DNA from: Gambelia wislizenii
Lineage: Eukaryota > Chordata > Lepidosauria > Squamata > Crotaphytidae
Length of the DNA: 64,000 bases
Direction of reading: 5' to 3'
Assembly: GCA_030847615.1 (NCBI GenBank)
Contig: JAUMIR010000014.1
Span: 12,562,501-12,626,500, forward strand
A program made the position numbers and the translations under genes. Numbering within the stretch: position 1 is the stretch's first letter; each line of letters starts with the position of its first letter. Under the pieces are notes generated by a model, which saw nothing but the letters and a program-made list of their open reading frames with translations, had not been told where the DNA came from and did no database searches. Shown here piece by piece: positions 10,750-21,260 of the stretch.

Positions 10750-10967
10750 TATACCCTCCAAATTGGCAGGGACAGTCCCATTTAACTCCCTTTCATCACT
10801 CTTTCTCAGCTGCTTTTAAAATGTCCCAGTTTCTCTCTCCTCCCCCCCCTTCCCACTTTACCTCCTACCCACCAAATACAGCGAATCTCCTGCGCAGCTT
10901 TTTGGGACAAAAGGTATTCTCTGCGATTTCTATTAGGGGTATTTTCACCATCTAGACAATCCCCGAG
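10750..10967 (-). mobile_element. Antisense end of the GGGGTTGTCTAG element joined to dispersed repeat D
   Basis: Read on the minus strand it starts GGGGATTGTCTAGATGGTG, then GAAAATACCCCT, close to the left end of the element at 39399. It continues into the 'GGGACATTTTAAAAGCAGC' repeat D wording, also seen at 35700, 54848 and 61196. Whether the two wordings are one element or two neighbours is not clear. Confidence 0.45.
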
Positions 10968-11125
10968 ATCCCAGGGAATGTTAATTTTTTAAAAGGATGT
11001 GTCTAGCCCTCATGAGGTCTTTGGCTGTGTTTTTTTTTTTAAGTTAAACAAATAACCATGGCCAGTGTAACTCAAATTATTCATTCATTTCAATTTATTT
11101 ATTCAATTAGAAATTCTTAATTTAA

Positions 11126-11366
11126 GAGCGCCAGCATGGTGTAGTGGTTTGAGTGTTGGACTATAACTCTGGAGACGAGGGCTCAAATCCCCACACAGCC
11201 ATGGAAACCCACTGGGTGACCTTGGGCAAGTCACCCTCTCTCCACCTCAGAGGAAGGCAAAGGCAAACCTCCTGAACAAATTGTGTCAAGAAAGCACCAT
11301 GGTAAGTTTGCCTTAGGGTCGCTGTAAGTTGGAAATGTCTTGATGGCATACAATAATAACAAATAA
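11126..11366 (+). mobile_element. tRNA-derived SINE with RTE-like tail
   Basis: Head GCGCCAGCATGGTGTAGTGG, B-box-like GGGCTCAAATCCC, then CACTGGGTGACCTTGGGCAA. The tail is TAGGGTCGCTGTAAGTTGG and CTTGATGGCATACAATAATAA, a BovB-like 3' end. Confidence 0.88.
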
Positions 11367-11779
11367 ATTAATATTGTGCTATTGACTTGTGTAAGGAGGT
11401 ATCAAATAAGTTGGGAGATGTAGGACTTTATCGCATGAGGCTTGTAAAGCATAATTGCAGCAGGATAACATCTTTGGCTGGGTCTTATCACAGCCTCATG
11501 CTTATCCTGTTGTTACATTGTATTTGGATTGTTATTGATTCACATCTTTTCATAGATGGAAAAAAACTGTCAATGACTGCAATATCACTGTTTTGGACTA
11601 TTGGTTTCTGGTGTGATTTTTGAGTGGGTGTGGATTGATTCTCCCCCTCTGAGATTTACTTCGAAGGAAATCTGTGGATAGGGCTGCTGCCGGGCTTCTT
11701 TCTCCCACTAAAGAGCAGAAACTTGTAAGGCTGTAGTCTTACTTGAGGTGGCAAATGTAAACCTACTTGAGATTAGACC

Positions 11780-12008
11780 CATCATTGTGAAATGTCTCAG
11801 TTTCTTTTTCCTCTTCCTCCTCCTTCATCCTTTTACCCTCAACTTACTTCAGTTGATGCAAACTGAGTTAAAGATGCAAGAATAGTTTGCACTCAAAGCA
11901 GGAGGAGAGGCGAGGAGAGGGTAGGATCTTATCCTTCCCAGTAGGCTCAGGCAATGCCAACTGCTGCCACCTCTCCTGGCTTATGTGTTCTTCCTCAATA
12001 TCTTTTGC
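11780..12008 (-). repeat. Dispersed repeat D, antisense
   Basis: The complement reads as the D family seen at 35700-35905 and 61196-61510: an AACTCAGTTTGCATCA-like block, AAGTAAG, and polypurine GAGGAAGAGG. CTGGCTTATGTGTTCTTCCTC at 11977 matches the complement of GAGGAACACACAAGCTAG at 61218. The class is unknown. Confidence 0.45.
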
Positions 12009-12470
12009 TAGAATCATAGAGTTGGAAGACACCACAAGAGTCATGTAGTCCAACCCCCTGCTCTGTAGGAATACATAATAAAGCATTCCCGACAGATGAC
12101 CATCTAGCCTCTGTTTAAAAACCTCCAAAGAAGGAGACTTCACCACACTCCCAGGCAGTGCATTCCATTGCTGAACAGCTCTTATTGTCTTCCTAATGTT
12201 TAGGTGGAATCTTGTTTCCTGTAGTTTGAATCCAATGCTCTATGGCTATGTCCTAGTCTCTGGAGCAGCAGAAAACAAGCTTGCTCCATCCTCAGTATGA
12301 CATCCTTTCAAATATTTAAATATGGCTATCATGCCCCCTCTTAACCTTCTCTTCTCCAGGCTAGATATACCCAGGTCCTCATAGGGCCTGGCCTCCAGGC
12401 CTCTCACCATTTTGGTCACCCTCTTCTGGACACACTCCATCTTGTCAATATCCTTCTTGAATTGAATATT
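12009..12470 (-). mobile_element. CR1 LINE 3' end, antisense
   Basis: AATCATAGAGTTGGAAGAC at the left, then CCAACCCCCTGCTCTG and the antisense ORF2 C-terminus ending around TCTTGTCAATATCC. The frame is broken (two separate pieces, 11868-12146 and 12246-12440). It is older in wording than the 5815 copy. Confidence 0.88.
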
Positions 12471-13321
12471 CTTGAGTATTCTTCAATATTCTTAGAATAT
12501 CCCTCTTGAACATTCCTGATGCTTGGCCACACGTGTCCTGGTTTTCCTTTGTGAAACATTGGAGGGAGTACGGGATCTTGGCAGAATTTTTTTGTGCAGT
12601 CCAGCTTTTAAAAAGCTTTCCTATTTGAAGCTGTCCCCCTTTCCCACTTCATCTCTCTGGTTTTGATTCCCCCCCCTCTTTCTTGAAATATGCATCTATT
12701 CATCTGCAAGTCTATTAAACACCAACTTTACAGGGAATGCATTAGGATCAGCTGAGCAAACATAGAGCATGGGGAGGGAGAGGGGGAGAGCCAGTGTGCA
12801 ATACAGGAAGTTATTTCAAGTTGTGCCATTCCCCCTTGGAGCTAGATGATCAAAAGACAGCTGCTGGAGACAGGACAACACTTCCTAATTGTGACAGATT
12901 GCTTTCCCCCATGATGCCTTGCTTCAGCTCTGGTTTGACAAGGGCACAGGGGATTCAATAGCACCATTAGGACATGTGCAAAGGTTGATGGGGGCAGGCA
13001 GTCGCATAAGCCCAGGTGGCAGCCTGCATTGATAAATGCGGATCCCACTGTGGCTTGGAGTGCTGTGCATTGACACCACATGTCCTTACTGTGCAGAGAG
13101 GTGCCACTTGCTATTTATCACTTATAGAGGAGACCCTTGGCCAAAACTACTATTCCCAGTGTTCCTTGCCAGGACGGTTTGGGCCTGCATGAAACTAGTT
13201 GGTATTTGTCCTATAGTCATGCCCCGTTGCAGGATGTGCAGCAGGCAGGAGGATCTATCACAGGTCATGGCTGAGCAACTCCCTGCTGCAAGTGTTGATT
13301 CTGCATGGGTTTTGCGGTTGC
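12471..13321. other. Unassigned stretch
   Basis: No family was recognised. The frame 13036-13377 (plus) runs into the SINE piece at 13322 and is fortuitous. Confidence 0.4.
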
Positions 13322-13374
13322 AGTTATGTGTGCCTTCAAGTTATAGCAAACCCATGCATTTCACAGAGGTTTCT
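13322..13374 (-). mobile_element. 5S-derived SINE, tail piece (split copy)
   Basis: TGTGTGCCTTCAAGTTATAG and CAGAGGTTTCTTA are the complement of the SINE tail region. The copy resumes after the CR1 at 13968 with CCTTAGGCAAGGAGTG. Confidence 0.7.
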
Positions 13375-13967
13375 TAGAATCATAGAGCTGGAAGAGACCC
13401 ACAAGGGTCATCTAGTCCAACCCGCTGCCCTGCAGGAATAGACTATCAAAGCATTCCCAACAGATGGCCATCCAGCCTCTGTTTAAAAACCTCCAAAGAA
13501 GGAGACTCCACCACACTCCCAGGCAGTGTATTCCACTTCCAAACAGATCTTACTGTCAGGAAGTTCTTCCTAATGTTTACGTGGAATCTCTTTACTTGTA
13601 GTTTAAACCCACTGCTCCGTGTCCTAGTCTCTGGAGCAGCAGAAAACAAGCTTATTTCATCTTAAGTATGGCATCCCTTCAATATTTAAATATGGCTATC
13701 ATGTCCCCTCTTAACCTTCTCTTCTCCAGGCGAAACATGCCCAGCTTCCTAAGCCACTCTCATAGGACATGGCTTCCAGACCTCCTACCATTTTGGTTGT
13801 ACTTCTCTGGACACGTTCCAGCTTGTCTACATCCTTCTTGAATTGTGGTGCCCAGAACTGGACACAGTATTCCAGGTGAGGTCTGGCCAAAGCAGAATAA
13901 AGTGGCACTATTACTTCCCTTGATCTAGACACTACACTCCTATTGATGCAGCCTAGAATAATATTTG
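13375..13967 (-). mobile_element. CR1 LINE 3' end, antisense, inside a 5S SINE
   Basis: It starts GAATCATAGAGCTGGAAGAG. Antisense frames 13446-13649 and 13711-13932 read as the CR1 ORF2 C-terminus ([37 protein letters not shown]), split by a frameshift. SINE sequence lies on both sides, so this copy is younger than the SINE. Confidence 0.9.
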
Positions 13968-14035
13968 CTTTTTTCCTTAGGCAAGGAGTGCTCAGAGGTG
14001 GTTTGCCATTGCCTTCCTCTGAATATAACCCACAA
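13968..14035 (-). mobile_element. 5S-derived SINE, middle piece
   Basis: CTTAGGCAAGGAGTGCTCAG and GTTTGCCATTGCCTTCCTCT match the middle of the intact 5S SINE at 52233-52461. The piece ends where a CAGTG-type element begins. Confidence 0.7.
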
Positions 14036-14226
14036 CAGTGCTATTCAAAAGTGGTGGCCCTGTGACCAGTACCAATCCTTGAACCATTGGCTGCTGGTCC
14101 TTGGTGAATTTCCAGGAAAGATAGAAATAGTTGTAGCCAAATGGTCAAAGATTTGGTGCTGGTCCCTGGCAGATTGGGGTACAAATAATTGCCAGTCCTG
14201 CACATCAGAAAGCCTGAGAAGCACTG
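14036..14226. mobile_element. CAGTG/CACTG-ended hAT-type MITE inside the SINE
   Basis: The ends CAGTGCTATTCAAA and CCTGAGAAGCACTG are inverted, as in hAT non-autonomous elements. Flanks CCCACAA and TCTACAG are similar and could be a decayed 8-bp target duplication. The internal wording GGAAATAGTTGTAGCC-like is non-coding. Confidence 0.65.
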
Positions 14227-14312
14227 GTCTACAGCACCAGGTATTTCCTGGTAGTTCCCCATCCAGATGCTACTAACCAGGCTTGACCCTACTTTGCTTC
14301 TGTGGTTAGCAC
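14227..14312 (-). mobile_element. 5S-derived SINE, head piece
   Basis: CTACAGCACCAGGTATT, CCCATCCAGATGCTACTAACC and GACCCTACTTTGCTTC are the complement of vertebrate 5S rRNA, including its internal control region. This is a retroposed head and not a functional 5S gene: it is incomplete and mutated. Confidence 0.8.
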
Positions 14313-14347
14313 ATAACAATAAGAATAGCATTAGCCATTGGTGCATT

Positions 14348-14650
14348 TAACCATATTAAAACTATTAACAATATTGAAATAAATTGAAACATGCACCTAA
14401 ACAAGGATAAAAAGCAGTTGAAAAAGTACAATGTAAACCCAGCCCTTTTAAAACAAGCTTTCAGTTCTAAAAACCTTCACCTTCCAACAGAAGGAGAGCA
14501 AGGAAAGGAGTTCCAGACTTTAGGGGCAGCTGCTGAGAAGGCTCTGTTTCATGTTCCCACCAACTGTACCTATCAAGGTGGTGTGCCTGAGGAAATGAAC
14601 TCTCAGGATCTCAGGGTCCAGGAAAGCTCATAGGGGGAGATACAAAGCCC
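14348..14650 (-). mobile_element. L2-clade LINE 3' part, antisense
   Basis: The plus-strand wording GGAAAGGAGTTCCAGACTTT, GCAGCTGCTGAGAAGG and ATGTTCCCACCAAC is the complement of the L2 C-terminal block. Comparable text occurs at 50280, 52850 and 62370. An A/T-rich 3'-UTR lies to its left. Confidence 0.65.
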
Positions 14651-14654
14651 ATTC

Positions 14655-14812
14655 ATTCACACTACAGAATTATGGTACTATTATTCCACTATAACTGCCA
14701 TAGTTCCATCCTCTGAAATCCAGGGATTGGCAGTTTAGGGAGGGAGAATTTAGAATTCTCAGCTGGAGAGTTCCAGTTTTTCACCAAACTACAGACCCCA
14801 GGATTCCATAGG
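14655..14812. mobile_element. Palindromic MITE, copy P2, left part
   Basis: CATTCACACTACAGAATTATG to ACCCCAGGATTCCATAGGA is the left arm and loop of the palindrome. The right arm is at 15553-15612. An L2 tail separates them, with ATAGGAT at both junctions. Confidence 0.8.
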
Positions 14813-15552
14813 ATTTATTTATTTATTATAGTTATCTTTTATATTTATTTATATCCCACCTTTCTCCCAATATAGGAACTGAAGGCAGCTAACCAAGAGT
14901 CTAAAACAATACACAATAATTAAAAATATAAATATAAATATGAAATTTTAAAAAAGATTAAGCAGATTAAACAGTGTTAAAACATTAAAATATTAACATA
15001 CAATAAAACTATATACAGTTGTCCCTCTGTATCCACGGATTTGGTATCCATGGATGTAAGTATTCATGGCTTGTAAATATTCTTAAAAAAATAATAATCC
15101 AAAAAGCAAACCTTGATTTTGCCATCTTATATAAGGGACACCATTTTACTATGCCATTGCATATAATGGGACTTGAGTATTCATGGATTTTGGTATCCAC
15201 GGGGGGTCCTGGAACCAAAACCCAGTGGATATGAAGGGACAACTGTACAGCTTAAAAACTAAACTGAATAGCTCATACAAGCCCAGCCCCCACCAGATTG
15301 TGAATGCCTGACAGAACAAGAATCATTTTACTTGTTTCCAAAAGGAGAGCAGAGACGGTGCCATCTTGGCCTCTCTTGGGAGGAAGTTGCAAAGCCTAGA
15401 AGCAGCCACCAAGAATGCCCTCTACCTCGTTCCCACCAAACGAGCCAAAAAGGATGGTGGGATAGAGAAGAGGGCCTCTCCAGATGATCTAAGAGCTCTA
15501 AAGGGCTCATACAGGGAGATATGTCCTTCAGATAACCTGGACCCAAGCTGTA
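14813..15552 (-). mobile_element. L2-clade LINE tail, antisense, inserted in MITE P2
   Basis: The left edge has TTTATTTATTTATTATAG, then TATCCCACCTTTCTCCC, the complement of an L2-like 3'-UTR. The right part reads on the minus strand as an L2 ORF2 C-terminal stretch (LGPGYLKDISPC, ELLDHLERP). The direct repeat ATAGGAT flanks the insert (about 14807-14813 and 15552-15558), a good target-site duplication. A pogo-like MITE sits inside at 15016-15245. Confidence 0.8.
15016..15245. mobile_element. Pogo/Tigger-like MITE, copy A2
   Basis: Ends CAGTTGTCCCTC and AAGGGACAACTG lie between TA dinucleotides. It is very similar to the 3425 copy throughout. It lies within the antisense L2 tail and is therefore the youngest layer of this nest. 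Confidence 0.87.
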
Positions 15553-15612
15553 TAGGATGGAACCATGGCAGTTGAAGTGGAATAATAGTGCTATAATTCT
15601 GCACTGTGAATG
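15553..15612. mobile_element. Palindromic MITE, copy P2, right part
   Basis: ATGGAACCATGGCAGTTGAAG, then GGAATAATAGTGCTATAATTC, complements the left arm at 14655-14700 (about half of the right arm survives). Confidence 0.75.
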
Positions 15613-16015
15613 GGCTCATAGTCTGCCAGATAGCCAGGACCTAAGCTGCATATGGAGCGACTTTGCATGGCTATGCATGTCCATTTACTTACGAATCTGT
15701 GCAGAGTGGGCACATTGGTCACTTACCCTGGTATGCATGCTATCATCTTTAACAGCTTGACAAGCAGTGGGAGGAATTCTACCATTATTTTCCTCCCAGA
15801 TTTCTGATATGTGGCAACATATATCTTCACCATGTAGAGAACCCACATAGATGACCAGTCTGTGCCCAAGGAAGCTTGTTCTGTGCTGTCTGACTTATCC
15901 TGCCAAATGCTGTGGAAAATTTTGCCGTGGAACTAGACACAGGATGAAAATGGGAAAGCAGTACTATATCTGTATGGATCCAGGCTATTGGTTTACCGCT
16001 GGCTTACATAGGAAG

Positions 16016-16234
16016 TTTTCACACCAGGCAATTATAGCACTATGATTTCACTTTAATTGCCATGGCAACATCTTATGGAATCCTGGAATACGTATACATA
16101 GTTTAGGGAAGGTTGTTTTCAGTTCTCAGCCATAGAGTTCTAGTGCCTCAACTAATTACAAATCCCAGGATTCCATGGGATGCTACTGTGGCAGTTAAAG
16201 TGGAATTTTAATACTAGGATTGAGGAGTGTGAGA
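16016..16234. mobile_element. Palindromic MITE, copy P3
   Basis: TTTTCACACCAGGCAATTATAG at the left and a weaker GAGTGTGAGAGG at the right, with the central GGTT/AACT and TCCCAGGATTCCATGGGATG blocks. It is more decayed on the right arm (TTAATACTAGG). Confidence 0.75.
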
Positions 16235-16611
16235 GGGCTGAATTTACCCCATGTTCAGTAGAAATTGTAATTTGTCATTTGAATAAGTCCTTGACTGTAT
16301 TTATTTACCCTGTAGGATGATGGCTACCTTTGTTAGAGATTCCAAATTATATTCCAAAGCATTGGTTTGTATTGACTTGAGCTGCTTCTTGCTGTGTGTG
16401 TGTGTTATGTGTGCTTTCCCAGCTGGAGCAAGCAGCAGTTGGCTCTAATTCAGGAATTTCACATTATCTCAAAACCATTTCCAGCTTCCTTCAAGCGAAC
16501 AGCTCTGCTTCTGTCTTCCTATGGCTCACATCTGGAAAACGTTACCTCTGGGTGTCGGCCATTAGTGTGAAGATTGCTGGCATGCCTTCCCTATCAGCCT
16601 TATGGGGAAAT
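16235..16611. other. Unassigned stretch
   Basis: Contains a short GT run at about 16394-16407. Nothing else was recognised. Confidence 0.4.
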
Positions 16612-18700
16612 CATAGAATCATAGAGTTGGAAGAGACCACAAGGGCCATCCTGTCCAACCCCCTGCCATGCAGGAATACACAATCAAAGCATTCCCGACA
16701 GAAGGCCATCCAGCCTCTGTTTAAAAACCTCCAACGAAGGAGATTCCACCACACTCCAAGGCAGTGCATTCCACTTCTGAACAGCTCTTACTGTCAGGAA
16801 GTTCTTCCTAATGTTTAGGTGGAATCTCTTTTCCTGTAGTTTGAACCCATTGCTCCATGTCCTTGTCTCTGAAGCAGCAGAAAACAAGCTTGCCCCATCC
16901 TCACTATGACATCCCTTGAAATATTTTAACATGGCTATCATGTCTCCTCTTAACCTTCTCTTCCTCAGGCTAAACATACCCAGCTTGCTAAGCTGTTCCT
17001 TGTAGGGCATGGCTTCCAGACCTCCCAACATTTTGGTTGCCCTCCTCTGGACATGTTCTAGCTTGTCCGTATCCATCTTGAATTGTGGTGCCCAGAACTG
17101 GACACAGTATTCCAAGTGAGGCCTGACCAAAGCAGAATAGAGTGGCACTATTGCTTCCCTTGATCTAGACTCCTATTAATGCAGCCTAGAATTGCATTGG
17201 CTTTTTTAGCTGCCGCGTCACACTGCTGACTCATGGTCCACTAAGACTTCTAGATTAGTTTTGCATGTACTGCCATCAAGCCAAGTGTCACCCATCCTGT
17301 ATCAGTGCTTTTCATTTTTACTGCCCAAGTGTAGTATCCTACATTTCTCCCTGTTGAAATTTATTTTGTTAATATTGGCCCAGCTTTCTAATCTGTTCAG
17401 GTCATTTTGAATTCTGATCCTGTCCTCTGGGGTCTTAGCTACCCCTCCTAATTTGGTGTCATCTGCAAACTTGATAAGTGTGCCCTCTATTCCCTCACCC
17501 AAGTAACTGATAAACATGTAGAATAGCACTGGGCCCAGGACAGAACCCTGTGGCACCCCACTGGTCACATCTTTCCAAGACGAAGAGGAGCCACTTGGTG
17601 ACTACCCTTTGAGTTCGGCCGGTCAACCAATTACAACTCCACTTAATAGTTACATTGTCTAGCCCACATGTTACTAACTTTTTTGCAAGAATATCATGTG
17701 GGACTTTGTCAAAGGCCTTACTGAAATCAAGATATACTACATCCCCAGCATTCCCTTCATCTACCAAGTATGTAACTCTATCGGGGGAAAAAAAGATAAG
17801 ATTAGTCTGGCATGACTTGTTTTTCAAAAACCCATGTTGACTTCTAGTGATCACAGCATTCCTTTCCAAGTGCTTGCAGACTGTTTGTTTAATGATTGGT
17901 TCTATAATCTTTCCTAATATTGATGTCAGGCTGACTGGCAATAATTATTTGGGAATTCTCTTCCCCTCCCCCTTATTAAAGATGGGAACAGCATTTGCCA
18001 TCCTCCAGTCTGCTGGGACCTCTCCTGTTCTCCAGGATTTCTCAAATATTATTGACAGTGGTTCTGAGATTATTTCTACCAGTTCTTTTAGTACCCTTGG
18101 ATGTAGTTCATCTGGACCTGGAGACTTGAATTCATTTATACTGGCCTGAACAACCTCTTTACCTATTCTATGCTGCATTTCCCCGGCTGCATCATCTGCT
18201 CCATTTTCTCCAGGTTGAGCATTGTTCTCCTTTTGGGAGAAGACTGAGGCAAAGAACATGTTGAGTAGTTCTGCCTTTTCTCTGTCCCCTGTTAGAATTT
18301 CGCCACCTTCTCCACGCAGTGGTCCTACCACTCCCTTGTTCTTTCTTTTGCGATGGATATATATATAAAAATCCCTTTTTATTGTTTTTAACCTCTCTAG
18401 GAAGCCTGAGCTCCATCTGTGCTTTTGCTTTTCTGATTTTCCCTCCTACATGAGCTGGCTATTTGTTTGAATTCTTCTTTGGCGATTTCTCCCTTTTTCC
18501 ATTTCTTGTACATGTTCCTTTTAAGTCTTAGCTCAGTTGAAAGTTCTTTAGTCATCCATACGGGTTTCTTTAGACAACTGCCATTTTTCCTATGCATGGG
18601 ATCTGTTTGAAGTTGTGCCTTCAATATCTCACTTTTTTGAAACTCCCATCCATCATGTACTCCCTTCTCTTTTAGTATTCCTGACCATGGGACCACCCCT
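16612..18700 (-). mobile_element. CR1 LINE, 2.1 kb, antisense
   Basis: This is the longest LINE here. It starts at AAATCATAGAATCATAGAGT (3' end) and runs leftward-to-rightward through 3'-UTR, ORF2 C-terminus, RT core and the linker before the RT. The 5' end is lost near 18700, where the reading changes. A CA-type indel load and CpG decay suggest an older copy than the one at 45755. Confidence 0.93.
16684..18696 (-). pseudogene. CR1 ORF2 reverse transcriptase, broken
   Basis: Read from 18696 down, the pieces are the pre-RT linker (18397-18696: KPVWMTKELSTELRLKRNMY), then REKAELLNMFFASVF and FKSPGPDELHPRVLKELV (17945-18331). RT motif A follows as YLDFSKAFDKVPHDIL at about 17690-17740, then GVPQGSVLGPVLF near 17525-17568 and the catalytic box FADDTKLGG near 17450-17476. 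The C-terminal domain ends in [17 protein letters not shown] at 16684. At least five frame changes or stops separate these blocks, so no enzyme can be made. FADD in place of YADD is usual for CR1. The endonuclease domain and ORF1 are missing. Confidence 0.92.
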
Positions 18701-18769
18701 AGACACAGAGCATGGGGGAGACACCCATCTCTTCAGATGCTTTCTTGTTAATATCTGTTGAGGTGTGTG

Positions 18770-19425
18770 TAGAGGTGTAAACTTCTGGAAATTTTGAAGC
18801 CATGGAAAAAACCAGTTTTTCCCCCCAGGTTTTTTTTTTTAAAGGAAACTTTCAGAAAAATGGAAAAAATGCAACATTAGCACTTTTTACAGATTGGAAG
18901 TCACTTTGTTATGTTAGGAACATAAAATATGACTATGTACAATTTGATTTAGCATAAAATTATCATAATTGATATATTAAAAATACAGTGTATTCAAACA
19001 ATTATTACAAATGGAATTTACTTTTAAAAAATATATATATTTGTAACAAATGGAGTAACAATCTCCTGAACTGTATAGAACCTCTTTGGGTTTGCTAGTT
19101 TATGTGGAGCAGGCAATAAAATAAAATAAAAGAAACCATCAACATTAGTAAGAAAGAAAACTGTTTATATTTCCTCTCCACAGTGCAGCCTCAGTGCAAA
19201 GAAAGTAGAATAATCTGATACTGTATGTAGTTTTTAAAAATGATTTGGAGAATACAGTATATGGATACCTTGTCTTAAAGATTTTATTCATCATGCTAAA
19301 ATGAAACATTCCATAATCATTTTTTTTACTTTTTTCAAGTTTTTGGGGAAAAAAATTACAAAAGGCTTCAAGAGAAAAACAGATTCCCCCCCCCTGAATT
19401 TTTATGGTTTTTTCCCATCTCTAGT
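18770..19425. mobile_element. Possible A/T-rich inverted-repeat element
   Basis: The left edge AGAGGTGTAAACTTCTGG with CATGGAAAAAACCAG and a C run is loosely inverted at the right edge as a C run, TTTTTATGGTTTTTTCCC and ATCTCTAG. The interior is A/T-rich without coding. It may be an old hAT-like MITE; the boundaries are uncertain. Confidence 0.4.
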
Positions 19426-19480
19426 TGTGTGTGTGGGGTGGGGGGGGAGATCATTCCTTCAATAACCTGATTGATAAAAT

Positions 19481-19694
19481 TTCTTTGTTGTTATCGAATT
19501 GTAGTGAGCCTGTTGTAGAGTTTTCTTTTCCAGATTTCTTCAGAGGAGCTTTGCTGTTGTCTTCCTCTGAGGCTGAGAGAGTGTGACTTGCCCACAGTCT
19601 CCTAGTGGGTTTCCATGGCTGATCAGGATTTGAACTCTGGTCTTCTGGTGTCCTAGTCCAACCCTCAAATCACTATACCGCCATGGCTTTCCTC
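19481..19694 (-). mobile_element. tRNA-derived SINE, antisense
   Basis: GAGGCTGAGAGAGTGTGACT, GTGGGTTTCCATGGCTGATC, ATTTGAACTCTGGTC and ATCACTATACCGCCATGGC run from body to head. The tail side is diverged. Confidence 0.78.
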
Positions 19695-19850
19695 TTATCA
19701 TTTGACTCATGATTTATGGCAACCCTACCCTAGAGTTTTCTCCTCAGAGGTTTGCCATTGTGCACCTCTAAGCTGAGAGAGCATGGCTGGCCTAAGGTTA
19801 CCTAGTGGCTTTCCATGGCTGAGCAGGGATTTGAACCAGAGGGGGAGCTA
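19695..19850 (-). mobile_element. tRNA-derived SINE, antisense, truncated head
   Basis: A second copy follows directly: ATTTATGGCAACCCTACCC, TCCTCAGAGGTTTGCC, AAGCTGAGAGAGCATGGC and GGGATTTGAACC. It stops before the A-box end. Confidence 0.7.
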
Positions 19851-20593
19851 CAAGGTGTGGGAGGTCAAATGGGGGGCTTGCCTCTCCAAATGAGAACGCT
19901 GACACTCAAATGAATTTTTTCTTCACAGCCCCTGCCCCCACATTCCATACAGTGAGACAATGAAAATTATTCAACCTTGGACCCTTTTATTTGCTATGTT
20001 TTCATTCCCTTGGCAATTTTCTTTGCCTGTTTAAACTGTATTTCTAAATGCTCAACTGAAATTTTCAGTTACTGCAATACGAGATGTTTGGGGAATGAAG
20101 AAAAAAAATTCTCTCTCTCTCTCTCTCTCTCTGGGACCAGGACAACCTGTCCTCTGTTGGGAGAGACCAGAGTCCAGTCATTCTTGTGAGCTTGTTTCCT
20201 CTCTTGACAAGCAGAGGAAGTCCAAAGGTCACACCAACCCTGTGTAGCAGGACTTCCCACAATGTGGAATTTCCTTGCCTGCTGGCTGGGGAGGTGGCAA
20301 CACAACACAGCAGTCTTCCTAGGCTGCTTAGCATGTTAGTTGCTCTCAGTCCCACGTTCTGGATACCTCCTTCTCTGGGTCTCTCTGTGCATCCGTGGGA
20401 AGGAGATCGCCTCTTTCCTAGATATTGTAGAACTGTTCCTCTAGCTTTCTTTATTCCTTATAAAGAAAAATCAGACAGCCATCTAGACCTTGTTCTGACT
20501 GTGGGGGTTCTCTGTTAGCCCTCTCCCAATGCAATGTTCTTGCTTCTTAAAGGAAACTAAAGCCGACTCTTCGTTTGCACTGAGACAAAAATA
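19851..20593. other. Unassigned stretch with a (CT)n run
   Basis: A (CT)n microsatellite lies at 20109-20132. Open frames through it on both strands (20065-20355 minus, 20186-20518 plus) have no domain. Confidence 0.45.
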
Positions 20594-21020
20594 CAGTACG
20601 ACCCCTGTATCTCCAGAGGGTACATTCCCAGACTTACCATGAATATTGGGAACTGCGGATAGTAGCAAACCCTATTAAAATGAATGGCTTCGGGCCCAAG
20701 CATACCATAGACTCATCCTGGAGGACTAGACATTCCTAGAGAAAACACATCTCTAGGAATCCCTAGGTCCTCCAGCATGACTCTATGGTCAACTTGTGGC
20801 AGAAGCATAGCAAATAATCATACTGGATGGCCATCTGTCAGGGATGCTTTGATCATGATTCCTGCGTGGCAGGGGGTTGGACTGGATGGCCCTTGTGGTC
20901 TCTTCCAGCTCTACAATTCTATGATTCTATGATCTAGAAAATGCCTAGAGAGACCTTTTTTTTTCAGACGTAGGTAAGTGAATCCATGGGTACCGGTCCC
21001 ACTGATATGGGGGCTGTACT
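20594..21020. mobile_element. Pogo-like MITE family B, copy T1, with nested CR1
   Basis: Ends CAGTACGACCCCTGTATC and GATATGGGGGCTGTACTG lie next to TA on both sides. Interior blocks AATGGCTTCGGGCCCAAGC, CCTCCAGCATGACTCTATGG and a CTAGGCATT-like word recur in six further places. The two halves are loosely palindromic. A CR1 tail interrupts it at 20823-20932. Confidence 0.75.
20823..20932 (+). mobile_element. CR1 LINE 3' end inside MITE T1
   Basis: ACTGGATGGCCATCTGTCAG, a stop-equivalent GCTTTGATC, then GGTTGGACTGGATGGCCC and two ATTCTATG units. It holds only the last codons of ORF2 and the 3'-UTR. Confidence 0.85.
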
Positions 21021-21107
21021 GTACTGTTCCTTACCTTACAAGAGCAGTGTGGCAAGTGTGGCCCATGGCTGCATGTGGCCCCTGAGACCCTGTTCCATGG
21101 CCCCTGA

Positions 21108-21260
21108 AGCCACAAGAATCTCCCCAACCCCCCCAACCCCACTTTAAAAATAAAATTCACCTGGGAAGTTGAGCAAAAGAGCCATCCAAAAACCATCCAA
21201 AGGGGAACGAAAAATGAGCAGCAGTTGTGACATTTGGGGCCCCCCACCCCTCAAAAACTG
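21108..21260. repeat. Short dispersed repeat shared with 22593
   Basis: CAAGAATCTCCCCAA, a C run and CTTTAAAAATAAAATTCACC recur at 22593-22665 almost unchanged. Flanking text (GTGTGGCCCATGG, TGGGGCCCCCC) recalls other hAT-like remnants in the window. The class is unknown. Confidence 0.45.
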
